From Metallyticus violacea (lineage: Eukaryota; Arthropoda; Insecta; Mantodea; Metallyticidae): a stretch of 64,000 nucleotides of DNA. Each line of letters opens with the position of its first letter. The stretch's first letter is position 1. The notes beneath the pieces were generated by a model, which was not told the origin of the DNA, made no database searches, and saw only the letters and a program-made list of their open reading frames with translations. The DNA lies in the NCBI GenBank assembly GCA_030762175.1, contig CM060846.1:185186041-185250040 (forward strand), written 5' to 3'. The position numbers were made by a program, and so were the translations under genes. This document shows positions 11,613 to 22,279 of this stretch, in pieces.

Positions 11613-11674
11613 TGTAAGTAAATGGAGTTTAGAGTAAAACAATTTACATCTAAATTTAGGATACATTTAATTTG

Positions 11675-12503
11675 TTTATTTTTGGTGAATATTCTTTATT
11701 AATTATGTGAAGTGTCAGCTGTTTATATCTGTAAAGTGTCATATTTATAATGTACCAATATATTGCAATTATTTCCATGAAAGTATCGAAATGCATGTCA
11801 TACCAGAGGGACTTTATGTTGTGGGTCCTGTGCCATAGATTTTTGTAAGGTTAAAGATCTCCATACCTGAGATATAGATACCTGGACAAAGTTATGACCG
11901 TTTCACACCCAAGGAATACCTTAGTTCCCTGTTAGAATGCATTGGAGGCAATGGGTTTACCACCTGTTCCTGTGCTCTCTGTGAGGAAATAAGTGTAGTT
12001 GAAATTCTCCTGGTAATTGAAACCTTGCTCATGGGAGGTACCCATGTTATGGGATGAAACAGTGGGCATTAACTATTATCATAAAATTTTGATTTAATAA
12101 TATGTAAGTGCAGAACATTATAATGCTAGCAATTTTTGTGTAAGGCTTGCCAAATAAGTACTGGTCAAATTTATATTTCTGAAAAAGTACCATTGTCATG
12201 TTCAACAAAGTAGCATTGTTTGTCATAACTAATATTATGACTCAAATGCTTCTTCTATTGTTGGATGAAAATAACATGGGAAAAGTTAATCATATGAAGA
12301 AAACCCAAAATAATTTTAATTGTGTGCCCTGGTCATTAGGGAAAATTTCTAATATTTTATTTAACAATCCTCTGTAAGAAGTTAAATTATTGAAATAAAA
12401 TGTTCATGTTATAATTTAAAATTTCAGATACATATTAATTGTTTTCTGGTATATTTGTTTATGTTTGTTGATGCATTTAGTATGCTTTTTCTCTTTGGAC
12501 ATT
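11675..12503. other. Intronic stretch, nothing recognised
   Basis: AT-rich sequence between the PLE dimer and a SINE. No coding or repeat signal was identified. Confidence 0.45.
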
Positions 12504-12518
12504 TTCACCTATGGATTC

Positions 12519-12793
12519 ACTGCCACGGGTGGCCGAGGTCGTTAAGTCTCGTGAGCGGGAGGTCTGGGTTCGAATACCGCCAGGATCGTCCTTCCTGACT
12601 GAGGTTTTTTCCAGGTTTTCCTCAGTCCTCATAAATGGCAAATGCCGGGGAGCTACCCTAAACTTAGGCCTGGAACGATTCCTTCCATAAAATCCTTTCC
12701 CAATATATCATTTCATTTCATTTCATTCATCACCAGTGTCCACCACCTGTGGTACCTCTGTAGTAAAAATGGGCGTTAAACACCATTCATTCA
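12519..12793 (+). mobile_element. tRNA-derived SINE, family A (full length)
   Basis: The head resembles a class II (Leu/Ser-like) tRNA: GTGGCCGAGGTCGTTAAG as A box, then GGTTCGAATACC as B box. The body contains GACTGAGGTTTTTTCCAGG and CTAAACTTAGGCCTGGAAC, and the tail is (ATTC)n. It is flanked by a perfect 15-bp target-site duplication, TTCACCTATGGATTC, at 12504-12518 and 12794-12808, so it moved by LINE-type retrotransposition. Confidence 0.93.
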
Positions 12794-12809
12794 TTCACCT
12801 ATGGATTCC

Positions 12810-13540
12810 CTTAGTGGAACTTAAATGTAACTGCTATATGTTACTGTGAAGCCAAATGACACCAATTTATTAACCAATATTATTTATTGTTTCTGAATTA
12901 GTTAGGTACTCTTGTGCTGTTTTCTGTCATAAAAAAGTATAGCAATAATTTAATTATCCCATTGTTATAGCAAATAATTTGACATATTGTATTTAAAATC
13001 ATTATTCTTGTTGTTGGTCTCATTTCAGACACAAAATACCTTAAATTTTTATGTACTGATGAGCCTGTAGAATGGTTTTCTAACAAAGTGAAATAAGACT
13101 GACTTTCTATAGAAGTGATTACAAATAGTGTGCATTTTAAAATCATTCTTCACTGTCTATAGTGTCAGGAGGGAAGAATGTACACTTATAATTTACAAAA
13201 AAAACTAAGCATAATAAGAAATAAAGGCACAAAGGGAAATGCAAGATTTATGGAATAGAAATGGAAAAATTAATAGCAAGAGTTAAATTTTTCCTTTTAA
13301 AGAGCAAAAACGTAAATAAATTACAGTAATATTATGAACATCTATATTTAGAGATTATGTGTGAAGATGTTTTAAAAGTAACTAGTAAACACTATGGATC
13401 AGGTTCTATAATAAAATCTAGTTCTATTTGAGTGGAGGGAGGTAAGTAGCAACATGACAAAGATGGAAAAATAAAAGGAAAAAATAATTATTCAGTTAAA
13501 GCAGCCCACCTAAAAAATAACCAGAGTAAGTAAGCAGTTG
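12810..13540. other. Intronic stretch, nothing recognised
   Basis: AT-rich, no clear feature. Confidence 0.45.
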
Positions 13541-13544
13541 ACCA

Positions 13545-13900
13545 CTTCCTTGGTCTAGTGGTTAGTGTTGCTGACTGCTGCCTGGGAGGCCTGGGTTCAT
13601 TTTACAGTATCTACTTAGGAATTTTTCTAAGATAGGTCTGGAATGGGGTCCACCCAGCCTCATGAGGTCAATTGGGAAGCTACCTGACGGAGAGGTGGCG
13701 ATCTCTGATCTAGTAAGTTGCGATATAGTGATCAGAGGGATGCAGTGTGCTGATCACATGCCTCCCTGCAATACTGCACTCTACCAATAAAAACATGTGA
13801 TGGAGGTAGAAGATGCAGTGATCATCGCTATAAAGCTCAGGCCTACATTGGCTGTAAAAAGGCTTCACAGAAGCAAGCAGCTTAGTTTTTCTGTTCTTAA
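13545..13900 (+). mobile_element. tRNA-derived SINE, family C
   Basis: The head reads TTGGTCTAGTGGTTAGTG (A box), then GCCTGGGTTC (decayed B box). The body contains GGTCCACCCAGCCTCATGAG and a region of GCGATCTCTGATC. Ends are approximate and no duplication was found. It looks older than families A and B. Confidence 0.65.
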
Positions 13901-14379
13901 TTAAATATATGTAGGATATAGAATCCAGCATTTTAACATGAATTATTATTCATTATGGATTGTTGGGTAATCAGCCACATTAAGTTGATGAGTATCAAGT
14001 TTTCAGCCTACTGCAGTTCTGGGGCTAACATCAAAACATTGTCATCAACTTAACATGGCTAATCGCTTGGGAATTAATAATCAATGCCATTAAAATTTCA
14101 AATCTTGGTAATGGTAAAATATAGGGGTTGGTTCATTAAAAGACCCAAGCACATCAAACGCTAGAATTTTTTGTGCATCTGCTTCTCCTAATCATCTAGG
14201 GGACCTGTACCTTTTAAAAATATTGTGTGAGACATTAATGAAAGATTATTAAAATATGAAAAGAAAACTGCAAATACTCATTAAATTTTTTTAAAAATTG
14301 TAAATCTTTAAAAAAAAATTCATACGGAACTAACACAGTGAAGCTCATTCAGATTCAATTCAATTTGCAATTATTCAAC

Positions 14380-15130
14380 TTGACCTCTTAAATTAGTCAG
14401 TGCTTCACATTCGCAAAGAATATGAGAAGTAGTTTCATTTGCCATGTTACATCTCCAGCATGAAGGATCAAGCTGATTCTCAATATTGTGCAGGTGACTT
14501 CTAAGGAGGTAGTGACCCATTTAAAGGTCTACCCTCCAAGATAGTTAGCATGAGAAAATCCTTGGATCTATCTTTGTTAGGTCCTTACATCATAATTTTA
14601 GAGTGCTTGTGTTCCTCAATAGACTATCAACACTCATTGTGTTTCTTGTTTTTCCATTTGCTAACAACCTACCCCAACATCTCAGTGATATACCCACTGC
14701 AGGTTCAGGTCCTGTGAATAGATTCTCAGCACCCTTCTTGGCCAGACAATCTGCCTCTTCTTTGCCCTGAATATCACAATGTCCTGGCACCCACATCCAT
14801 TTAACAGAATTATGTTTACCTGGTATCTCTTTAGGCATTCTAGAACCAAATTTGATATGACTAAGGGAGCTTCAAGCACTTTTTGTGCTGTTTTATTTCT
14901 AAGAGTATCAATATGTAAGTATTCTTATAATCCTTGTTGATACTCTCTCAGATGCTCTGCAAAATGGCATATACTTCAAACTGGAATGCCGATATGTACT
15001 CTTATTTTCCTAAACTGAAATAAAATTGTCTATCACAACTGTATATTCCAGCTGTAATACCAAAATTGGTCATGAAGCTGTCTTTGAATGAAACAGATCC
15101 CTTTTTAAAATCACCTTTCAGCATTCACTT
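14380..15130 (-). mobile_element. LINE RNase H and C-terminal zinc-finger remnant
   Basis: On the minus strand an RNase H C-terminal half is readable: WMWVPGHCDIQGKEEADCLAKKGA at about 14730-14805 has the catalytic His and Asp. Downstream, in shifted frames, follow GHYLLRSHLHNIE and a CWRC...HILCEC Cys/His cluster near 14410-14470. Upstream frames keep traces of the RNase H start. It is decayed and is not the same subfamily as the 1-1490 element. Confidence 0.75.
14590..14838 (-). pseudogene. LINE RNase H fragment
   Basis: Holds the WVPGHCDIQGKEEAD block, the last two RNase H catalytic positions, followed by a degenerate spacer. The first catalytic Asp and Glu regions are frameshifted away upstream (about 14850-15080). 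Confidence 0.75.
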
Positions 15131-15685
15131 CTTTTAAGAAATAATGCAATAAATGCATTCAAATACCAGGGGCAAATAGCTTTAAGAGGCTTTGAGGCTT
15201 AGCCTGTTCAAAATATTGGAAACGTGAAATTAAAATGAATTTTATTGTACCTTATATTAACAGTAGAATTCCATAATAACGAATGTTATCAAAATGTTCC
15301 TTCCATATGTTAAGTTCATCATTGGCAATCAATCCAAAATAAAAGCTCAGTGCAAAGTTCCTGACAGAACCATAATTGTTAAAGGCAGTTATGATTTGCA
15401 CTTGATGTAAACAGGACAACAAAGAGCTATTAATTTCACCAGGAGAAAGAAGGGCTAGCCTCAGTCTACATACAACCAAGCTGTAATGTGTCATTTGTAT
15501 TAGTGCAATATTTTATGAGGGGGTGTTCTAAAAGTTTTCAGCCTGATTCAGAGATAATGTGAAGATGGCCAAATTACTATGATTGTTAAATATCATCCTT
15601 TAGATTTTGCACTGTATATTTTAAAACTAACATGATTGTAAGTGGCAGAGAATGTTTATTATTGGCCCCACGTTGGGCGCCAATT

Positions 15686-16676
15686 TGAAACCAGTTTGTT
15701 GGTTGGGGATGGTAATTGGGCTGTATGGTTGCTGCGGTAAATAATTTATGCCCGCTGATCGCAGATTTCTCCACGGCTGCTGCAGACCACCCCCACTCTT
15801 CTTCGATGAGACTCTCCCGAGGGCGTTTTGCTGGATTTTGGTGGCTGTGAGCCAGCCGGGCCTGAAACGGGATTCCGATGCAAAAGGTGACGATAAATAT
15901 TGCTTCGTTATTTACTTGTTGATATGGTTTAATCTACTAACATGAATATTCGGGCACACTCATATCTCACGTCGAACCAAGGGTAAGGTAATCTTGGCAA
16001 ACGCGTAAGTTCAATACATTAACCAAATGGTGCCGAGTGCGAAGAGATTGTTAATTCAAAGGAAATCTTAATGCAGTTCAATGATGTATCGGCAATTAGC
16101 GTGGTGACTGACACTCAAGGTTAGTTGCCACGGGAACTGATACTTTGTACTTAGCCGCTCTTACGCTGATCTCCGGTCAGCGGTAGCCACACATATCTGC
16201 GCCCTTTTATACACTATACAAAATAGTGCTATCCACGGAAAACGGCGCGAAATGCTTCCGCCAATTTTGGGTTAGCGTGTCTCATGGGTGAGTGTTTTAC
16301 CTCACCGAATTTCATTTCTACTCGCCGGAAAATTTTGATCAAGTTAAGTGCTTTGCTATTCGTCAATAAGATGAATTTAAACATATGTCATACGTTACTG
16401 TCAATGACTCTTTTACTCGGACACCTTCAACTTTGCCACTGAACCAGCCGGTGTTTCGCCTAAGGCAGGGTATTTCCAACCATACCTGCATACAAGAAGG
16501 GGTTACCTTGCATTGGCTGACTTTTGCTAAGTCTTTCTGTGTTCGTAGAAAGACGATAGTTTTTCCTTACCTTGTTACATTTCTACACACTATTTCTTAA
16601 ATATTACCAAAAATTACATTTTATGAATGTATTTAAATATTATACAATATTAATTCTACATATACGAGTTATGTCA
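15686..16676 (-). mobile_element. LTR (5' LTR plus primer-binding site) of an LTR retrotransposon, remnant
   Basis: On the minus strand a ~990-bp segment ending ...TTTCA is followed, after AAT, by TGGCGCCCAACGTGGGGC at 15665-15682. This is the primer-binding-site type seen in insect Ty3/gypsy- and BEL-like elements. The proposed LTR runs TG...CA. Its base composition is clearly richer in G+C than its surroundings. Only a few internal bases beyond the PBS remain before mariner sequence resumes, so the element is truncated. No gag/pol was found. Confidence 0.6.
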
Positions 16677-16899
16677 TTAAAGTTCCTCCACTGAAAGAAA
16701 ATGCACAACATACTTGCACATAATTACTGAGTTGCTGATTCTAAAATTACAAATATTATTTCAATTGTTCTGTAATTGATGGAGAGTGAGGGACAGCTTC
16801 AATTTTCAGACACATAAGTGTAGTTACTTGTTTGTGACAGTCATGTAAACAAATGAGTGTTAATATTTTCTACAAAAAGGGATAAAAGTGAAATATGAG

Positions 16900-17750
16900 C
16901 TGTGACAAAGTATTTCCTTTTGAAGGGTTTAACCCAACAGAAATATAAAAGAAGTTATATGCCACATTAAAGAAATCTTCCCCTTCCTGTTCAATGGTTA
17001 AAAAATGGGATGTTGAATTTAAGCATGGTCGTACATCCATTTAAGATGACGGGCACATAGAGCATCCCAAAACTGCTATGATCAATGAGATGTGACAAGA
17101 ATTCACAATGCCATACTCAATTGCCAATTGAAGAAGGTATGCAAGTTGGCTGGTATTTCAAAGGCCTCGATAGGCCATGTCCACTACATTTTGTGAGAAG
17201 TTTTGGGTGTGGGAAAACTTGATGGGTGAGAATTTTGGACCATATGCATTCAAATGAACATTTTGCAAGAGTGTTTAAATTTGTTTAAATGCAATTATAA
17301 TGAGTTTCTCTAATGTTTCATAACAGTAGATGAAAATTTGATTCACCATTGCATGCCAGAGATGAAGGAGCAGTTCAAACAGTGGGTGGCAAAAGGTGAA
17401 AATGCACCAAAGAAAGCAAAAACAGTTCCATCTGCAGAAATGGTAATGGCAGTGGTTTTCTGGGATTCTCATGGTCTGGTGCTTGTAGACTACCTCCAGA
17501 AGGCAGAACCACCACTGGAGAGTATTATGCTTCATTACATCAACTGAAGGATGCTATTCAGACTTAATGTTCACACCTTGCAAAAAAGAAAGTTGTTTAT
17601 AATCAAGATAATGCACCTTCACTCACATTTGGGATTGTTGCTGCAAAACTTCATGACCTTTGTTTCCAAGTACTTCCATATTAACCATATTTGGCTCCCA
17701 ATGATTACTTTTTGTTCCTAAAGAAACCTGAAGAAATGGCTGGGTGCAAT
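16900..17750 (+). pseudogene. mariner transposase pseudogene
   Basis: In order: an N-terminal helix-turn-helix region near 16900-17060 (decayed), TVDENLIHH at about 17328-17350 holding the first catalytic Asp region, VFWDSHGLVLVDYL at about 17455-17495, YNQDNAPS near 17600 holding the second catalytic region, and YLAPNDYFLF near 17685-17725 corresponding to the third catalytic block (Pro-Asn-Asp in place of Pro-Ser-Asp). At least four stops occur between these blocks. Confidence 0.8.
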
Positions 17751-18200
17751 AAAATGATGAGGTTGAAGCTGAGACAAACTCTTATTTTGCACAAATGACA
17801 AATTTTATTTTACTGAGGGCATGAAAAATTTGAATGTCATTGGATTAAATGCATTGATTTACAAGGTGACTATGTTGAAAAAAAAAATAATAATTTCACT
17901 TAAATCTTGTGTTTTCTTGGTTAGGAAAAAACTTTTAGAACATCCAAGGTGTTAGTTTCTGTGATGCCTAGTTTCAGTGTTGGTATATAAAAATGTGCAT
18001 GTTGTTATCAATGGTGCAAGGTCCTCTTTTTTAGGATAAAGACACCTGATCCAGGCCAGAAATTCATCAAGCCAAACTTATAGCAGTTAAAACTCAAAAG
18101 AAAATGATATCAATGGTAATGGTTGCATAGAAAATGAAGTAAAATTAAAGAATATTTAGCAAGCAATACACAACCTTTATATATTTCATCAAAATATTAG

Positions 18201-18500
18201 TCGGTCCTGGTGGTGTAGTGGTTACCATACTTGCCTCCTAAACCCAAGATCACAGGTTCAAACCCTGCCAGGACCGAGGGACTTTTTCGGGCGTAAAAAT
18301 CCTAAGTATGGCTTCCTTTGGAAGGGAAGTAAAGCCGTGGGTCCCGTGTCATACATTTACGGCATGAAAAAGAACCTCATGCCTGAAAGAGAGGCCTCTG
18401 AGCAAAATTAGTCGGCTGTTTCATGCCCTGAGTTGAATGGAACGCTGATGACCTGAGATGTTACAGTGTGTCCATAAATAAATCACTCAAAAAAAAAAAA
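18201..18500 (+). mobile_element. tRNA-derived SINE, family B, inserted in LINE
   Basis: The head GTCCTGGTGGTGTAGTGGTTA carries the A box and GGTTCAAACCC the B box, and the acceptor-like ends GGTCCTG and CAGGACC still pair over 7 bp. The body has GGGCGTAAAAATCCTAAGTA and GCTGATGACCTGAG, then a CATAAATAAAT and poly-A tail. It is flanked by a 12-bp duplication TCAAAATATTAG at 18189-18200 and 18501-18512. The insertion splits the LINE endonuclease between FHQNI and RRLK. Confidence 0.93.
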
Positions 18501-18710
18501 TCAAAATATTAGAAGACTGAAAAGTAAAACAAATGAATTATTAAACAGCTTAACTTGTGATGGTATAAAACAACATATTATCTCTCTATCCAAATATCAT
18601 TTGAAGCAACAGGAATTATCACAATATTGTTTGGGAGCAGAAGCTTCAAGAAAAAAATTAAATGACAGAGGAGTTTGCATTTATGTTAGGCTGGATGTAC
18701 CATATAAAAC

Positions 18711-18712
<2 letters not shown>

Positions 18713-18756
<44 letters not shown>
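18713..18756. repeat. (TA)n microsatellite inside LINE endonuclease
   Basis: About twenty TA units between the LINE segments reading GVCIYVR and GIEIC. It expands the protein frame as YIYIYI without a stop. Confidence 0.9.
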
Positions 18757-18761
<5 letters not shown>

Positions 18762-18834
18762 TAATACAGAACAGGGCATTGAAATATGCACAGTCCAGTT
18801 GAATAGCAAAAATACAAAAACAATTGTAACTGGT

Positions 18835-18885
18835 CAACACACAGCTGACGATGTGGGCGAAGGCCTGTGAAACATTTTCTATATA
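18835..18885 (+). ncRNA. Hammerhead-ribozyme-like motif with intact core (P4)
   Basis: CTGACGA at 18845-18851, a stem II closed by GGC/GCC with G-U pairs below it and loop GAAG, then GAAAC at 18869-18873. The conserved core bases are present. Cleavage competence depends on stem I, which I cannot confirm by eye. Confidence 0.5.
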
Positions 18886-19005
18886 ATTCAATGTTAAGTG
18901 GAGCAAAAGAGTAGTAAATTGACTCACTATCTAATTAATAATAAAGTAATTCCTCCACTGTATTAGTTCTGACATAAAATTAATTTTAAATTTAATAATT
19001 GCAAT
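18835..19005 (+). mobile_element. PLE terminal-repeat fragment (family P4) inserted in LINE
   Basis: The LINE endonuclease is broken after the TIVTG region and resumes near 19005 (YCSPLGSFENIL). The intervening ~170 bp has no LINE similarity. It shares a block with 47700-47770 and 48720-48865: TTAAGTGGAGCA...GACTCA and a later TTAGTTCTGACAT. Possible duplicated flanks are CAATTG-based and too short to be certain. It carries a hammerhead-like core at 18845-18873. Confidence 0.6.
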
Positions 19006-19201
19006 TGCTATTTATTGCTCACCATTAGGAAGCTTTGAAAATATCTTGATGAAACTTGAAGATACTTTAAATTTTTATTTAAGCCTAAGCATGAAATAAT
19101 TATATGTGGGGACATAAATATTGATTACTTAATTAATACTTATTTATATAAACAATGTATACAGTTTTTTTCACACTAACTCCATTCACTTACATAAATT
19201 T

Positions 19202-19250
19202 GGAACATATGTTTCGGGAGCGATCCCTCCCATCTTCAGCCTGTTGACAA
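19202..19250 (-). ncRNA. Hammerhead-ribozyme motif, left inverted arm, intact core
   Basis: Minus strand: CTGAAGA, T, a perfect GGGAG/CTCCC stem II with a 6-nt loop, GAAAC, then a 2-bp stem III (AC/GT around ATAT). A GG/CC start of stem I is possible. It is identical to the right-arm motif at 19521-19570. Confidence 0.65.
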
Positions 19251-19520
19251 ACTGTCGTTAAACGTGGCGGTTGGGTCTCTTGATATTCTTGTGGCGGCAT
19301 AAAAATCATGAAATTAAATCAGAGATAAAACTACTTAAACAACTTCATAATGCAATAGAACTTTCCACTTGGGAAAACATTTTCATTACAAAAAATAAGG
19401 ATAATTTGATGAATTTCGATATCCCTCCATTGGATGAACTCAGCAAATTCCTAATAATACCAACAGATGCCGCCACAAGAATATCAAGAGACCCAACCGC
19501 CACGTTTAACGACAGTTTGT

Positions 19521-19570
19521 CAACAGGCTGAAGATGGGAGGGATCGCTCCCGAAACATATGTTCCAAATT
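19521..19570 (+). ncRNA. Hammerhead-ribozyme motif, right arm, intact core
   Basis: CTGAAGA at 19528-19534, the GGGAG/CTCCC stem II and GAAAC at 19552-19556. All catalytic core residues match the hammerhead consensus. It sits in the PLE terminal repeat, the location reported for PLE hammerheads. Confidence 0.65.
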
Positions 19571-22279
19571 TATGTAAGTGAATGGAGTTAGTGTGAAAAA
19601 AACTGTATACATTGTTTATATATATATACCACTCCATTGTCAACAGCTTCGTAAGTACACTTATTTGTAATACTTATTTACTTAGTGAATTGATTAAATT
19701 CCCTTCTTGCTGCATATAATATGGAGCATACAATTAACTTTCCCACCAGGATTGATAAAAACTCTAGCACAGCAATAGATAATATATTTGTAAATTCAGA
19801 CAAACTGTCGTCATATTCTGTGTCTCCATTGATTCAATGGTCTCTCTGACCATAATGCTCAAATAATAGTTAAAAAGAATTCTACAGTAAAACTCAAAGA
19901 ATATTTTAGATATATAAAATATAGAGATATTAATGATGCAAAACCCCAGTAAAATGGTGGAGGCACTTCAAAAGTCATGGAATGATATCTTCAGTGCAAA
20001 TGATGTTAACAGTAAATTTAACAATTTTTTTTACACATTTTTAAATTCCATTTTCAAGCATATTTCCCACTAAAAATTAAAAAAAAAAAAGTTATAATAT
20101 GAGCAGGGAATTAACCCAAGGTATTAAAATACCTTGTCAACATAAAAGACAATTATATAATGAGCTTATGCTCAGTAAAGACCCCTAAATTAAAAATACA
20201 TTTTAAAAAGTATTGTAACATACTTAGGAAAGTCATAAAAGCAGCAAAGGGCATCCATTATCAAACACTTACCAGTCAGTGAAGAAACAAAATAAAAAGT
20301 ACTTGGAATATAATAAAAGAAGATACAGGCAAAAATATGCAACAAGATGATGCAATAATCTTAAGCACAAACAATCAAGATAAAGAACACACTGTAGATG
20401 TAGCAAATGTGTATAATGATTACTTTCTTAATGTAATAAAAAATGTAAATTTATACTCTGGTGATAAAGATGCATTAAGGATTTTACAATCATCACTTCC
20501 CAGTCAAAACAGTTAATTCAAACCATATGCCACTACAACACAAGAAATTAGTAATATCATTAGAAAACTAAAATCAAAAAACACTTCTGGCTATGATGAG
20601 AGTAACAGCAAAATCGTAAAGGCCTGTGCAAAGGAAATTAGTGCATCTCTTAGTCACTTGTGTAATGAGTCTTTAACATAGGTGCATTTCCTGAGAGGTT
20701 AAAATATTCAATATTGAAACTTTGTTCAAAAAGGAAGAAAAGATAAATGTCTCTAATTATAGACCTATAACTATTTCAACTACATTTTCTAAAGTGTTTT
20801 AGAAAGTAATGTACAATAGGCTTTACCATCACCTTGAAAGTAACAATATTCTGGTTAATGATCAGTTTGACTGTGAAAAGGAATTTCAACAGAAAATGCA
20901 ATCTGTAAACTCACTAGTGTCATTACTGGAATTCTGATAGATAAATTAGCTTTCTATCAAATAAAAAGCCAAAATTGAAAATTATTCATATTCTACCTTG
21001 GCAAAAGGAAACAGAAAGTAGTAATAAATTGTCCCTTTAAAATAAAAAACAATGATTAACCATGGAGTGCCTCAAGGATCTGTTCTGGGCCCTCTTCTTT
21101 TTCTGATATATTTAAATGATCTCTCCTTATCTATCCAAAATGTATGAAATGCTGTTCTATTTGCAGATGATACAGGCATATTGATTGATAAATGGAAATA
21201 GCCTGAATGATTGTGCCATTAAACTAATTCTGGTTCTGAGTTCTTTGTGTATATAGTTCAAAGCAAACAAATTGTCTCTAAATCTAGATATAACAAATAT
21301 TATGAAATTCATTGTTCACCGTTCTCCAGATCCACAATTACAGATAGGATATTATAACAGTGTACTTCTACAAACCAAATATATTAAATTCCTTGGTTTA
21401 ATAATTGATATCCATCTGAATTGGAAAGATCACATTAATCTTACCATACCTAAACTTAGCAGTGCATGCTATGCAATACTTGCATTAGTAACATTGGAAC
21501 TAAGTCTTTAAAACTAGTTTACTATACTTATTTTAACTCAATAATGAAATATGACCTTATATTTTAGAGAAACTTAGTTAAAAGTGAACATGTCTTCCTA
21601 TTACAGAAAAAAAGACATATGAATAATCACTGGTACACATAGCACACATTCATGCAGAAACCTCTTAGGCAATTTGAAATTTTAACTCTTCTATGTGAAT
21701 ATGCATTATCCCTCAAAAACTTTTGAGTAAGAAATAAAGAAAAAATTGTTCAAAATAACAAGATTAATAGACCAAAAGCAAATCTACTAGACTGGTTTCA
21801 ACACTTTCCTGCCATCAAAAGGAGTTTATTATAAATGCATTTTAGTACAAAATCCTCATTTCTCTATCATAAAAGCCTTAATAAACAATGATAAGCCCTT
21901 TAAATCTGCTCTTGGAAAATCCCTATGTAAAAGTGCATATTATTCTGTAAGGGAATATATGAGTGACAATATATTATACTGAGTTAAAAACACTGCAATA
22001 ATTTTATATCAATGCATATGTAAACATGCATATAGTAAAATTTGTGTGTTTGAGTGACTTGTCAGTTTCTGCTTCATTAGTTTTTGTTGTTTTGGTTAAG
22101 TTAAAGTGTTGCTTTTTCATTTTTATTGTTATATAGGTGTACAAGATATTTTTTGTAAATATGGATTGTGTGTTACTGTGATAATTGTAAATGACATGTG
22201 TGTAGGTCTCTGTGACTGCTTCTTGAACTGACTGAATGCTTCAGTAACTAAACTAAATCAGTAAAGAAAAAGCTTATTA

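Larger units (their letters stand above)
8367..11662. mobile_element. Penelope-like element inverted (head-to-head) dimer, family P1
   Basis: One insertion of about 3.3 kb consists of a - strand copy (8367 to ~10388) joined head-to-head to a + strand copy (~10388 to 11662). The outer ends are matching inverted terminal repeats: CTCCATTTACTTACAT near 8445, with its complement near 11613. The candidate 11-bp target-site duplication ACATTTAATTT lies at 8356-8366 and 11663-11673, though it is low-complexity. The minus copy is longer and includes an N-terminal region; the plus copy starts inside the RT. Inverted partial dimers are typical PLE insertion products. Confidence 0.8.
15526..17951 (+). 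mobile_element. mariner-family transposon, interrupted by an LTR element
   Basis: Terminal inverted repeats share GATGTTCTAAAAGTTTT: left at about 15531-15548, right complement at about 17924-17946, each next to TA. The transposase is on the + strand. An LTR retrotransposon remnant (about 15650-16676) sits in the 5' untranslated part, so the mariner itself is about 1.4 kb, close to the family norm. The coding region has many stops and frameshifts and is dead. Confidence 0.8.
19147..19667. mobile_element. Young Penelope-like insertion with long inverted repeats (family P1-related)
   Basis: A 521-bp insertion flanked by the exact 13-bp duplication TAATACTTATTTA (19134-19146 and 19668-19680). 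Its arms, about 19147-19299 and 19465-19622, are inverted copies that look identical by eye over roughly 150 bp. The centre is the 3' end of a PLE coding region (+), from KNHEIKSEIKLLKQL through WENIFI to MNFDIPPLDEL. This is a severely 5'-truncated insertion with an inverted partial terminal repeat on its left, a standard PLE product. The arm identity implies recent insertion into an already decaying LINE. Confidence 0.9.
18030..22270 (+). mobile_element. CR1/Jockey-like LINE, copy 1, with three nested insertions
   Basis: Endonuclease: FHQNIRRLKSKTNEL (split by a SINE at 18201-18500), GVCIYVR (about 18672-18692), GIEICTVQLN (about 18775-18805), IICGDINIDY (about 19103-19130) and AIDNIFVNS...GLSDHNAQI (about 19770-19868). 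RT: NYRPITISTTFSKVF (about 20757-20800), [13 protein letters not shown] (about 21065-21105), FADDTGI (about 21160-21182) and KFLGLIIDIHLNWKDHI (about 21388-21438). A C-terminal region and 3' UTR end near 22270. Stops and frameshifts throughout. Insertions: SINE-B, a P4 PLE piece and a P1 PLE. Confidence 0.85.
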
